A stretch of 64,000 bases of DNA from Luteimonas saliphila (GTDB taxonomy: Bacteria > Pseudomonadota > Gammaproteobacteria > Xanthomonadales > Xanthomonadaceae). How positions within the stretch are numbered: the stretch's first letter is position 1; each line of letters opens with the position of its first letter. The position numbers and the translations under genes are program-made. The notes beneath the pieces are model-generated. The model saw only the letters and a list, made by a program, of their open reading frames with translations, did no database searches and was not told where the DNA came from. The DNA is taken from NCBI RefSeq assembly GCF_016774335.1, contig NZ_JAETWA010000037.1, forward strand, positions 62,001 to 126,000, written 5' to 3'. Below are positions 8,957 through 17,155 of this stretch, one piece after another.

Positions 8957-9468
8957 TGCCGGACGCCCCGATGCGTGCCCTTGCTCCCGTCGTCACGATC
9001 CTCGCTCTTCTCCCCGGGCCAGGCCCGGCCTACGCGCAGGACGTCGCGCAAACCGCGGCAGACGCATCGCAGGCAGCGCCGGCACGGCCGCAACCACGCA
9101 CCGGCGACGCTTGGATCGATGCGCGACTGCTCGACATGGACGACTATGCCGCGCGCCATGGCGATGCGTTCGTGGACGAGATCGTGCGCTACCACGAGGC
9201 GCCGCGCGCGCTGGTGGAAGGCGCGCTCGCCGGGGGCGCGATGCGCCCGGGCGATGTGTACTTCGCCTGCGCGCTGGCGCAGGCGACCGGCCGGTCGTGC
9301 CGGACGGTACTGGACGCGCGTCGCGAGGATCCGGCCGCCGGGTGGGACGCGATCGCCGCGCAGCTGGACGTTGCGCCCGCCGTTTACCGGCGTATCCGCG
9401 GCGACATCACCGAGAGCTACGTGCGCTGGGCGCGCCCGCTCGACTCCGGGGCGTCTTCACCACCGTAG
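8956..9468 (+). CDS. secreted protein of unknown function
   Basis: 170 residues from ATG 8956, or 165 from ATG 8971. The latter gives a good signal peptide (MRALAPVVTILALLPGPGPAYAQ). The mature part begins with an Ala/Gln-rich stretch, then DAWIDARLLDMDDYAARHGDAF and a helical domain containing two cysteines (YFACALAQATGRSC). I recognise no family. The gene overlaps the HAD hydrolase stop by one base and is probably in the same transcript. Confidence 0.7.
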   Translation: MPDAPMRALAPVVTILALLPGPGPAYAQDVAQTAADASQAAPARPQPRTGDAWIDARLLDMDDYAARHGDAFVDEIVRYHEAPRALVEGALAGGAMRPGDVYFACALAQATGRSCRTVLDARREDPAAGWDAIAAQLDVAPAVYRRIRGDITESYVRWARPLDSGASSPP

Positions 9469-9618
9469 CTGGCGGGCGCCGCGTCCCCGCAGGCCTGGCC
9501 GCGGCCGCCGCACGGCCGTGCGTCCTCTCCCGCGCCGGGTCCGGGCCGGCCTTCTCGCCGCCTAGACGACGCACTGGCCTAAGGTGGCCGTCCTCGTTCT
9601 TCCGGATGGTGCAAGCGC

Positions 9619-10521
9619 ATGATCGACGTGGCGATCGTCGGTGGCGGGCCCGCGGGCCTGACCGCTGCCACCTACCTGCGGCGCTTCCACCGCTCCTGCG
9701 TGATGCTGGATGCCGACGAAAGCCGTGCGCGCTGGATTCCCGAAAGCAACAACTGCCCCGGCTTCCCGGGCGGCGTGTCCGGGCCCGAGCTGTTGCGCCT
9801 GCTGCGCGAGCAGGCGCGCGACTTCTCGGTACCGATCGAGCCGGTGCGCGTAGGGCGCGTGGCGCGCGAGGACGACGGGTTCGTCATCGATGGCGAGGGA
9901 CGCAGCTGGCACGCACGTACGGTGATGATCGCCACCGGGCTGCGCGACCGCCTGCCGGGCGAGTGGGCCGAGGACGCGCTGGCCTGCGGCGCGCTGCGGC
10001 TGTGTCCGATCTGCGATGCATTCGAGGTCAGCGACCGGAGGATCGGGGTGTACGGCCCCGCCGATTCGATCGGGTCGCACGCCGAATTCCTGCTGGCGTT
10101 CTCCTCCTCGGTGTACGCGCTTCCGGCCGACGGTGGCGACGGTGGCGACGGGGGTGCCGAGGGCGAGGCGGCGCGGCAGGCGGGCGTGCGGTGGCTCGCT
10201 GCGGGCGATCTGCGGTTCGACGGGCGCAGGTGCAGTTACAAGGTGGCAGATGGCGAGATCGCGCTGGACACGGTGTATTCCTATCTGGGATTCGACACCT
10301 CGGTACCGCTCGATGGCCTCGACATCGAACGCACCCGCAGCGGCGAGATCGTCGTCGACCGCCACCAGCAGACCCGGGTGCCGGGCCTGTATGCGATCGG
10401 CGACATCGTCGGCGGCCTGAACCAGATCGCGGTCGCGGTCGGGCAGGCGGCGATCGCCGCGACGCACGTGCATGGCCGACTCGCGCCAGTAGCGCGAAGC
10501 GACGCGGAGCCGGCGCGGTGA
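9619..10521 (+). CDS. NAD(P)/FAD-dependent oxidoreductase, thioredoxin reductase-like
   Basis: 300 residues. It begins with a Rossmann FAD site (DVAIVGGGPAGLTAATYLRR), has NCPGFPGG, an ATGLRDRLPG turn, and ends with the second FAD motif GLYAIGDIVGGLNQIAVAVGQAAIAATHVH. The cysteine pair is C-P-I-C (about residue 132-135), where thioredoxin reductases have CATC; the NADPH-binding glycine motif that should follow is reduced to GVYGPADSIG. It may therefore use an electron donor other than NADPH, as in TrxR-like enzymes of the ferredoxin type, but this is inference. It overlaps the next gene by GTGA. Confidence 0.8.
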   Translation: MIDVAIVGGGPAGLTAATYLRRFHRSCVMLDADESRARWIPESNNCPGFPGGVSGPELLRLLREQARDFSVPIEPVRVGRVAREDDGFVIDGEGRSWHARTVMIATGLRDRLPGEWAEDALACGALRLCPICDAFEVSDRRIGVYGPADSIGSHAEFLLAFSSSVYALPADGGDGGDGGAEGEAARQAGVRWLAAGDLRFDGRRCSYKVADGEIALDTVYSYLGFDTSVPLDGLDIERTRSGEIVVDRHQQTRVPGLYAIGDIVGGLNQIAVAVGQAAIAATHVHGRLAPVARSDAEPAR

Positions 10522-10769
10522 ACCCGGACATCATCGGCTGGCTCGCCTCGGCGATCCTGCTCGCGACCCTGGTGCGCCAGGTGCGCAAGCAGGTGGCCGA
10601 CGGCACCGGCGCGGGCGTGTCGCGCTGGCTGTTCATCGGCCAGAGCCTGGCCTCGGTCGGCTTCATCGCCTACAGCGTGCTGCTCGACAACTGGGTGTTC
10701 ATCGTCACCAACAGCTGCATCCTGATTACCGCGATCGCCGGACAGTGCCTGCGCCCGCGGAAGGGCTAG
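10518..10769 (+). CDS. small PQ-loop/SemiSWEET-like membrane protein
   Basis: 83 residues with three hydrophobic helices (IIGWLASAILLATLV; RWLFIGQSLASVGFIAYSV; WVFIVTNSCILITAIAGQCL). This is the three-helix size of SemiSWEET/PQ-loop proteins, which work as dimers in the membrane. The start is GTG 10518 overlapping the stop of the flavoprotein gene (GTGA), so the genes are coupled. Transport of a sugar is only a family guess. About 555 bases without a gene follow. Confidence 0.75.
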   Translation: MNPDIIGWLASAILLATLVRQVRKQVADGTGAGVSRWLFIGQSLASVGFIAYSVLLDNWVFIVTNSCILITAIAGQCLRPRKG

Positions 10770-11325
10770 ACCGGGTGTCATCGGTGCCGGGCGACGTGGG
10801 GTGCCGGAGGCGGCGCAAACCCCGCAACGCGCAGGGCGGACGGCGACCGGCGCATCCTCCCTTTCCCCGGGCGCCGGGTCGGGCGGGTCCTTGTCACCTT
10901 GGAGGATCCCGTGCCGGCGGAGGAAGCCCTCGCAGCGCGGCCGTGAAGGCGCAGGGAGCCGCAACCGACTCGTATGACCGCCGCCGGCTTTCCCGATACC
11001 CGGTCTGCTCCCGTGCCGCCACGCGCGGGATTCCGCGCCTCGGCTGCCCTGCTGCAGGCGTCGCTCGTCCGGCTGATACGGTGGAGGCGAACACTCCTGC
11101 TTTCAGGGGCTTGGGTTGGCGGGCGTGGAGCACGCCCGCCCGGTGCATGGCCTGCGCGTCCGCGCCGGATCTTCGGGCGACGCCGCCCCCGTTCCCAGGC
11201 CAGACCCCGGTGGGGCATGGTCGCATGCACGCGACACGGTCGCGGCCGACCCTCACGTTCTGTTGCGCCCGGCCGTTGTCTCCTCGTAGCGGCGACTGCC
11301 GGCAGCTGTCGAGGAACCACGAGAT
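10770..11325. other. intergenic stretch with no recognised gene
   Basis: I found no credible coding region, RNA gene or repeat here. Reading frames crossing it are GC-rich noise. The promoter of the pseudopilin gene presumably lies near its right end. Confidence 0.5.
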
Positions 11326-11331
11326 TTGGCG

Positions 11332-11862
11332 ATGAATCCCATTCGCATTCATGAAGCCGGCCGTATGCGCCGGCATCGCCGGCAGCGCGGCCATGGTCGC
11401 GCTGGTTCCCGGGTGCACGGGGGTGCGGGTTTCACCTTGCTGGAGCTGATCTTCGCCGTCGCGGTGCTGGTGATCGTCGGCATGCTCGCCCAGGCCCAGT
11501 TCACCGGGTACGTGGAGCGCTCCAGGATCGCCGTGGCCAAGGCGGACATCGCCACGATGACGACGGAGGTGCTGCGTTATCAATCCAATCACGAAGGCCG
11601 CCTGCCCGCGACCCTGGCCGACATCGGCAGGGACGATCTGCTGGATCCATGGCAGCGCCCCTACCACTACACCAACCTGACCGCCACCAACAAGGGCGCG
11701 GCCAGGAAGGACCGCCGGCTCAATCCGATCAACTCCGACTACGATCTCTTCAGCGCCGGCAAGGACGGCGTGTTCAAACCGCAGATCAGCCAGAAGGACA
11801 GCCTCGACGACGTGATCCGGGCGCGCGACGGCGCTTACATCGGGATTGCAGAGGATTTCTGA
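11332..11862 (+). CDS. type II secretion/type IV pilus-like pseudopilin
   Basis: 176 residues from ATG 11332. After a long basic leader of about 30 residues comes the prepilin peptidase site G|FTLLELIFAVAVLVIVGMLA, with Glu at +5 and a hydrophobic helix. The C-terminal part (DPWQRPYHYTNL...INSDYDLFSAGKDG) is that of GspG-like major pseudopilins, including the calcium-site region. It lies nine bases upstream of a GGDEF-EAL gene and away from any gsp or pil operon, so it is an orphan whose partner is probably that signalling protein. The arginine/histidine-rich leader is longer than usual. Confidence 0.8.
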   Translation: MNPIRIHEAGRMRRHRRQRGHGRAGSRVHGGAGFTLLELIFAVAVLVIVGMLAQAQFTGYVERSRIAVAKADIATMTTEVLRYQSNHEGRLPATLADIGRDDLLDPWQRPYHYTNLTATNKGAARKDRRLNPINSDYDLFSAGKDGVFKPQISQKDSLDDVIRARDGAYIGIAEDF

Positions 11863-11871
11863 GCGCAACCG

Positions 11872-14571
11872 ATGCCTGCCAGTTCACGTCTGTCCACCGC
11901 GCTTTTCGGCAGCAGCTTCGGTCGACGCCTTTTCACCATGTTCTGCCTCGCGGCATTGTTGCCCGCGGCGATCGTGTTCTGGATGACCTATCGCACCGCG
12001 GCTGCCGACGCGGAAGCGGCGACGCAGCGGGCGCTGCGGCAGGGCGGCAAGGATTTCGCCCTCGGCGTTTACGGCAGGCTGGAAATCGCCGCAGGCGCCC
12101 TCGCGACTGCGGATGCGGACGCCATTGCGCGCGATGGACGGGACCCGTTTCTCGCGTTGTACTTCAGCCAGACGGCCCTGGTCGACTTGCCGCGCACGGC
12201 ACCCGGCACGCCGTCCGTGGCTCCTGCAGCGGCGCTCGGCGACCCCGGGGCGGTCCCTGTCCGGCTGCGGGTCGAGTCGCATGCCGACGGGGTCGCGCTG
12301 AAGCTGGTGCGCGTGACCGGAAGCCGCGTGCTCGTCGGCACCCTCGATCCGGCCTTCCTCTGGGGCGGCACCGCGGACATGCGCCAGGATATGCGGATCT
12401 GCATGTACGCCGGACGCGAACGCCTGTTCTGCGGCGGTCATCCGGGAACCGAGCGCGGCGACCGGCTGCTGGCGGAGACGTGGGACCTGTTTCTCAGGGC
12501 CCGGTTCGCCGCGGAACCCTGGACGGTCGCCGCGGTGGCCGGAGCCGGACATGGCCTGCGGCACTACTCGGGCGTGATCGCGCCCGCGGCGGCGGCGGTG
12601 TTGCTGCTCGCCATGCTGCTCAGTTCGATCCAGATCCGGCGCGTGCTGGTGCCGCTGTCTGACCTGTTGCGCAGGATCCGCGCCTTCGATGGCGCGAGCA
12701 CGCGGATCGCCAGGCAGGCGGGGGAGGACGAGTTCGACCTGCTGTCGCGGACGTTCGACGGGATGCAGCACCGGATCGGGCGCCAGATGGACACGCTGCG
12801 CGCGCTGTCGGACGTCGACCGGCTGATCCTGGAAGGCGCATCGTTGCTGGAACTGGTGGACCTCGTGGCGCGACGCATCCAGGAAGCCGTGGGGCCGACG
12901 ACGGTCTGCGTCCTGGTCTCGGCCGTGGACGCGGACGGCGATGCGACCCTCTTCCTGCGCCGGCGCGGCGGGAACGCGACCGAACAGATTCCCTGTCCGG
13001 GCGCCTGCGGCGCGGTGCCGACGGCCGCGCAGGGGCGTTGGCAGCGCGTGGACGAACTCGGTGGTGGGGCCTTGCGCGATGCCTGCCTGCTCGACGGGGT
13101 GAGGGAGGTGCTGGTGCTGGCGCCCGCGGAGCACCCGGGCCGCGTCCAGGTGGTCCTGGGTTTCGAGGCGCAGCCGCGCGAGCTGGAGGGCCCGTTCGCG
13201 CAGGCGCAGAAGCTGGCCGAGGCCATTCCCGTCGCGGTCGCCTTCGAGGAGCGCAGGCAGCGGCTGGAATTCCAGGCGCACCACGATCCACTGACCCAGT
13301 TGCCCAACCGGCTCGCGACCTTCGAGGCCGTCGCCACGGCGATCGAGGCGGCGGAGCGATCGGGCTCGCGGTTCGCGGTCGCCTTTCTCGATCTCGATCG
13401 CTTCAAGTCGATCAACGATGGCCTCGGCCATGCGTCCGGCGACGAACTGCTCGTCGGCGTCGGGCGGCGCATCCGCGCCAGTCTGCCGGCCCACGATTTC
13501 GTGGGCCGGTTCGGTGGCGACGAGTTCTGCATCATCCTGGCCGACGCCGGCGGCGCAGCCGAGGCGGAAAGCGCCATGCAGCGCGTCGTCGATGGCCTGG
13601 CGCGCCCCGTGGAAGCCGGCGGCCGCCAGTTCGTGCAGCGCTTCAGCGCGGGCATCGCGTTCTATCCCGTGCACGGCCGGGACGCCAGCACCCTGATCCG
13701 CAATGCCGACGTCGCCATGTACCACGGCAAACGGGCCGGGGGCAGGGCGCTGCGAATGTTCGAGCCGGAGATGAACGCGGCGGCGCAGTCGTCGCTGCAG
13801 ATGGAGAACGATCTTCGCGAGGCGATCGCGGCGGGTGCGATCGACGTGCATTATCAGCCGCGCGTCGACAGCCGCAACGGTCGCATCTTGGGCGTCGAAG
13901 CGCTCGCGCGGTGGACGCATCCGCAACGCGGTCCGATCCCGCCGTCGACCTTCGTCGTCCTGGCCGAGGCTGCCGGCCTGATCGACGATCTCGGCGCACT
14001 GGTGCTACGCAAGGCTTGCCGGCAGAAGGCGGCATGGAAGGCGTCGGGATTGTCGTTGCCGGTGGTCGCGGTGAACGTGTCCAGTCACCAGTTGCGTTCG
14101 CGACGGCTCGTCGAGACGCTGCGCACGGCCATCGATTCGGCGGGCATCGATCCTCCGGAACTGGAGATCGAGATCACCGAAACCATGCTGGTCCAGGACA
14201 GCGAGGCGGGCGAGCAGCAACTTCGCAGCGTCCACGACATGGGCGTCGCCATCGCCATCGACGACTTCGGCACCGGCTACTCCTCGCTTTCCTACCTGGC
14301 CGGACTGCCCGTCGACACCCTGAAGATCGATCGCGCCTTCGTCCTCGGCATCGGGGACGGCAATACCGAAATGGCGGCGATCATCCGCGCGATCATCGGG
14401 CTGGCGAAGGAGTTGGGCAAGAACGTGATCGCGGAGGGCGTGGAGTCGATGGTGGATGTGGAACTGCTGGCCGACTGGGGCTGCTACACGATCCAGGGAT
14501 ACGCCTACTACAAGGCACGCGATGCCAAGGCCCTGGCCGGGCTGCTGCGCGCCCAGCCCCAGGCTGGTTGA
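11872..14571 (+). CDS. membrane GGDEF-EAL cyclic-di-GMP phosphodiesterase/cyclase
   Basis: 899 residues. Helix at about 20-40, a periplasmic sensor domain to about 230, a second helix (VIAPAAAAVLLLAMLLSSI), a HAMP region, a GAF-like region (about 310-460), GGDEF (motif GGDEF at 548-552) and EAL (EAL at 676-678, then ITETM, DDFGTGYSS at 797-805, KIDRAF, EGVES). Both catalytic motifs are intact. The cyclase inhibitory site RxxD upstream of GGDEF appears to be PAHD, so product inhibition at that site is probably absent. The EAL motifs predict active hydrolysis of c-di-GMP to pGpG. It follows the pseudopilin by nine bases. Confidence 0.9.
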   Translation: MPASSRLSTALFGSSFGRRLFTMFCLAALLPAAIVFWMTYRTAAADAEAATQRALRQGGKDFALGVYGRLEIAAGALATADADAIARDGRDPFLALYFSQTALVDLPRTAPGTPSVAPAAALGDPGAVPVRLRVESHADGVALKLVRVTGSRVLVGTLDPAFLWGGTADMRQDMRICMYAGRERLFCGGHPGTERGDRLLAETWDLFLRARFAAEPWTVAAVAGAGHGLRHYSGVIAPAAAAVLLLAMLLSSIQIRRVLVPLSDLLRRIRAFDGASTRIARQAGEDEFDLLSRTFDGMQHRIGRQMDTLRALSDVDRLILEGASLLELVDLVARRIQEAVGPTTVCVLVSAVDADGDATLFLRRRGGNATEQIPCPGACGAVPTAAQGRWQRVDELGGGALRDACLLDGVREVLVLAPAEHPGRVQVVLGFEAQPRELEGPFAQAQKLAEAIPVAVAFEERRQRLEFQAHHDPLTQLPNRLATFEAVATAIEAAERSGSRFAVAFLDLDRFKSINDGLGHASGDELLVGVGRRIRASLPAHDFVGRFGGDEFCIILADAGGAAEAESAMQRVVDGLARPVEAGGRQFVQRFSAGIAFYPVHGRDASTLIRNADVAMYHGKRAGGRALRMFEPEMNAAAQSSLQMENDLREAIAAGAIDVHYQPRVDSRNGRILGVEALARWTHPQRGPIPPSTFVVLAEAAGLIDDLGALVLRKACRQKAAWKASGLSLPVVAVNVSSHQLRSRRLVETLRTAIDSAGIDPPELEIEITETMLVQDSEAGEQQLRSVHDMGVAIAIDDFGTGYSSLSYLAGLPVDTLKIDRAFVLGIGDGNTEMAAIIRAIIGLAKELGKNVIAEGVESMVDVELLADWGCYTIQGYAYYKARDAKALAGLLRAQPQAG

Positions 14572-15003
14572 AGCGCGCATCGGACCCTGCATTCGACGGT
14601 AAACGACATCTGGCGACAGGTTCGCCTCGGTCGACTCGAGACCTGCGGACAGCGCCCGACGACAATGGTGGCGTCGTTGCCCCCGCCGCCTTCGTCATGA
14701 CCGGACATCGCCAGCCGCCGCCCCCGACACACGATGCGGCCTCCCTGCGCCTCTCGGTCGTCCTGACGATGGAACAGACGGGAAGGCCATTGTTTTCAGC
14801 TGTTTGAAAGGCGGCGCATGCAACTTGAGCACACCAATCCGCACACGAACAACCGGCGATGGTCAGGTGTCGACACTGCTTTCGACCCTTTGCAGCCGCT
14901 CAGGAATTGAGCTCCTGCCAGGGTGAGAGCTCTGACCATCTCAATACCGCCGCAGTCTATTCGTACGCTGTGCAATCGCAAGAACGAGTAGAGGAGACAC
15001 GCT
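14572..15003. other. intergenic stretch, nothing recognised
   Basis: Lies between the GGDEF-EAL stop and the convergent end of the ABC module. I see no gene, RNA or strong terminator. Base composition falls toward the right, matching the lower-GC module that follows. Confidence 0.5.
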
Positions 15004-15705
15004 TCACTTGACCATCTCTTCGAGATAAATCTGCTCGAGATTGGCCGCGGAGAGTTCGTTGGGCGCGAACTCGCGACGGAGCTGGCCGGCGCGCATGATT
15101 CCCACCCGGGTAGCGATTTCCCTTGCGCGGAACAGATCGTGGGTGGCCATGAGTACTGCGACGCCATCCTGCGAGATCCTACCGAGCAGTTGGCTGAACT
15201 CGTGGCTAGCGCTGGGATCAAGGCCGCTGGTGGGCTCGTCGAGCAGCAGGGCGCGAGCCTGCTTCGCCAACGCGATGGCGATGCCGACCTTCTGTCGCAT
15301 CCCCTTGGAATAGCCAGAGACACGTTGGTCGAAGGCTACAGCCTGCAGGCCGGCTTCCTCGAGCAGGGCGGTCCTCTCCTTTCGCGAGTAGCGGTGCCCA
15401 CCGAGCTCGGCGAAGTAGTCGAGGTTTTCATCGCCGGTGAAATGGCCGTACAGGTTGACCTGTTCGGGAATGTAGGCCAGCCGGGCGCGAGCACCCCTGG
15501 GATCAACCTGGGGGTCCAATCCATCCACGGTCACGTGTCCTCCGTCGGGAGCCAGGAAACCGAGGAAGCACTGGATAGTCGTCGTCTTGCCGGCCCCATT
15601 CGGGCCCAGCAGCGCGTAGATCTCCCCTGGCTCGACTGTGAGGTCCAGCGCACGCAGCGCAATATGGCCGCCGAAACGTTTGTGAAGCAGTCGAGCTCTC
15701 AGCAT
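15004..15705 (-). CDS. ABC transporter ATP-binding protein (module A)
   Basis: 233 residues from ATG 15705. Walker A GPNGAGKT, signature SGYSKGMRQ, Walker B ALLLDEPTSGLD and the switch histidine in MATHD are all intact. It resembles NosF/CcmA-like ATPases of ABC-2 type exporters. It is the last gene of a four-gene unit (TonB receptor, two DUF3526 permeases, ATPase) and is paralogous to the ATPase at 23676-24392. With the two DUF3526 proteins it should form an inner-membrane ABC complex; direction and substrate are unknown. Confidence 0.9.
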   Translation of the reverse strand: MLRARLLHKRFGGHIALRALDLTVEPGEIYALLGPNGAGKTTTIQCFLGFLAPDGGHVTVDGLDPQVDPRGARARLAYIPEQVNLYGHFTGDENLDYFAELGGHRYSRKERTALLEEAGLQAVAFDQRVSGYSKGMRQKVGIAIALAKQARALLLDEPTSGLDPSASHEFSQLLGRISQDGVAVLMATHDLFRAREIATRVGIMRAGQLRREFAPNELSAANLEQIYLEEMVK

Positions 15706-15712
15706 TGCGACC

Positions 15713-17155
15713 TCAGGGACGGGCGCGCCGAAGGCGCACATAGGCGGCGAAGGCCGCGAGCAGCGTTGCAAGCACCGTCCCCAACAGGGGCCAGGCAGCG
15801 CGGGAAACTCGATCGCGAGGAGGCTCGTCCTCATACGCGAAACGTGGCGCAGCGTCGTAGTCCCAAAGCGTCAATGGGATGCGTGCCGCGAACTTGACGT
15901 CAAAGAAGTTCCGCCATTCGGTCTGGAAGCGATCCGCTGCGCCCTCGAAGCGCTGGCGGCGCTCCGGTGCATAACCGGCGAAGTCGTCCGTCAGCACCTT
16001 CATGGCGAGCGCCGGGCTAAACATTGCAGCGATCCGCAGGCGTTGGGCCTGCTCCACCCGACGCTCCTCGATGCGACGTGCAGCAGGGGTGAACATGCGG
16101 TCAATGATGATCTGCCTTGAGTAATAGCTCTCGACAAAGTAGCGCTCGTATTCGTTGAACGCCCCGCGGCGCGGTCGCCGCAGCGGGTTCTCGGCGTAGT
16201 AGGCCTCCGTAACCTCTGTCGCGCGCTCGGTCAGGTCCGAGTCCAAAGCGCGCCTACCTATCACGGAGTCCAAACGTTGCGGCGCGGGGCCGTCCTGGGA
16301 CAGCACTTGTGAGGAAACGACCGGCAGCAGCACAGCCGACAAGATCCACGTGGCCAGCAACGTGACGCCGGCTGTTGCGGAGTTGCGCGCGTGCGCGTTG
16401 ATCAAGCCTGCCAGGGCCAGCCAGAAGGCGATGGCGGCGGCCAGCGCGAGCAGCCATGACAGCAGATCGGGCAGCAACTGTAGGAACGGGCCTTCCCACG
16501 AAGCCAAGACACCTGCCGTGGCAATGGTTCCCACGACTCCCAACACTGCCAAGAAGCACACGGCAAGACGGGCGAACATGATCGTTCCCAGTGACGTACC
16601 CTGGGAAGCGAGCACTGGCGTGATCTGCTGCTCGCGATCGCGTGAGAGTGAATCGTAGGCGAGCACGATCAGGACCAGCGGTAGCAGCCAGGCGACGACG
16701 AACGCGGCGTCGAGCGGGCCATCGAGCCGAATAGCTGGATTCTCACGGCTGGGCGGAGACGCGCTGTGGCGGGACCCCACGCCGAACGTGATCAGATCAT
16801 TGCCTTCGCGCGCCGGGCCGACCGACAGCGACGCAAGTGGCGTGGGCGGCATGGCGATGGTAATGCGTGCGTGCATAACCACGAGGTCGGCACGAGATGG
16901 ATCGTCAAATGTCTGCCTTTCGCGAGTCCCCTGCTCGAGCTCGACGTAGCGGGCACGAGCCTGGAGCCAGGAATCGGTGGTTGCGGCGATCGCTTCGCGC
17001 TGCGCTGCGCGTGTCTCGGTCACCCTGACCACACCATTCACTACAGTGAACCCGAGTAGAAGCCCCAGCACGCCGAGAACGAGCAAGTTGGCTCTGTTTG
17101 CAGAGAAGAGCCGCCATTCCTGCGCAAGCAGGCGCGTCATACGTCTACCGCTCAT
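15713..17155 (-). CDS. DUF3526 ABC-2 type permease (module A, second)
   Basis: 480 residues: an N-terminal helix (LLVLGVLGLLLGF), a large soluble loop, a membrane block in the middle (AFVVAWLLPLVLIVLAYDSLSRDREQ and following helices), a second loop and a C-terminal helix. YDSLSRDREQ corresponds to the cytoplasmic segment of ABC-2 permeases. It starts at ATG 17155, overlapping the stop of the preceding permease (ATGA). DUF3526 proteins are membrane subunits of ABC-2 exporters. Likely pairs with the neighbouring permease as a heterodimer. Confidence 0.85.
   Translation of the reverse strand: MSGRRMTRLLAQEWRLFSANRANLLVLGVLGLLLGFTVVNGVVRVTETRAAQREAIAATTDSWLQARARYVELEQGTRERQTFDDPSRADLVVMHARITIAMPPTPLASLSVGPAREGNDLITFGVGSRHSASPPSRENPAIRLDGPLDAAFVVAWLLPLVLIVLAYDSLSRDREQQITPVLASQGTSLGTIMFARLAVCFLAVLGVVGTIATAGVLASWEGPFLQLLPDLLSWLLALAAAIAFWLALAGLINAHARNSATAGVTLLATWILSAVLLPVVSSQVLSQDGPAPQRLDSVIGRRALDSDLTERATEVTEAYYAENPLRRPRRGAFNEYERYFVESYYSRQIIIDRMFTPAARRIEERRVEQAQRLRIAAMFSPALAMKVLTDDFAGYAPERRQRFEGAADRFQTEWRNFFDVKFAARIPLTLWDYDAAPRFAYEDEPPRDRVSRAAWPLLGTVLATLLAAFAAYVRLRRARP

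Noticed and set aside
11884..13926. 680-codon open frame on the minus strand
   Set aside because: It is the antisense shadow of the GGDEF-EAL gene, rich in Arg, Gly and His with no family motif.
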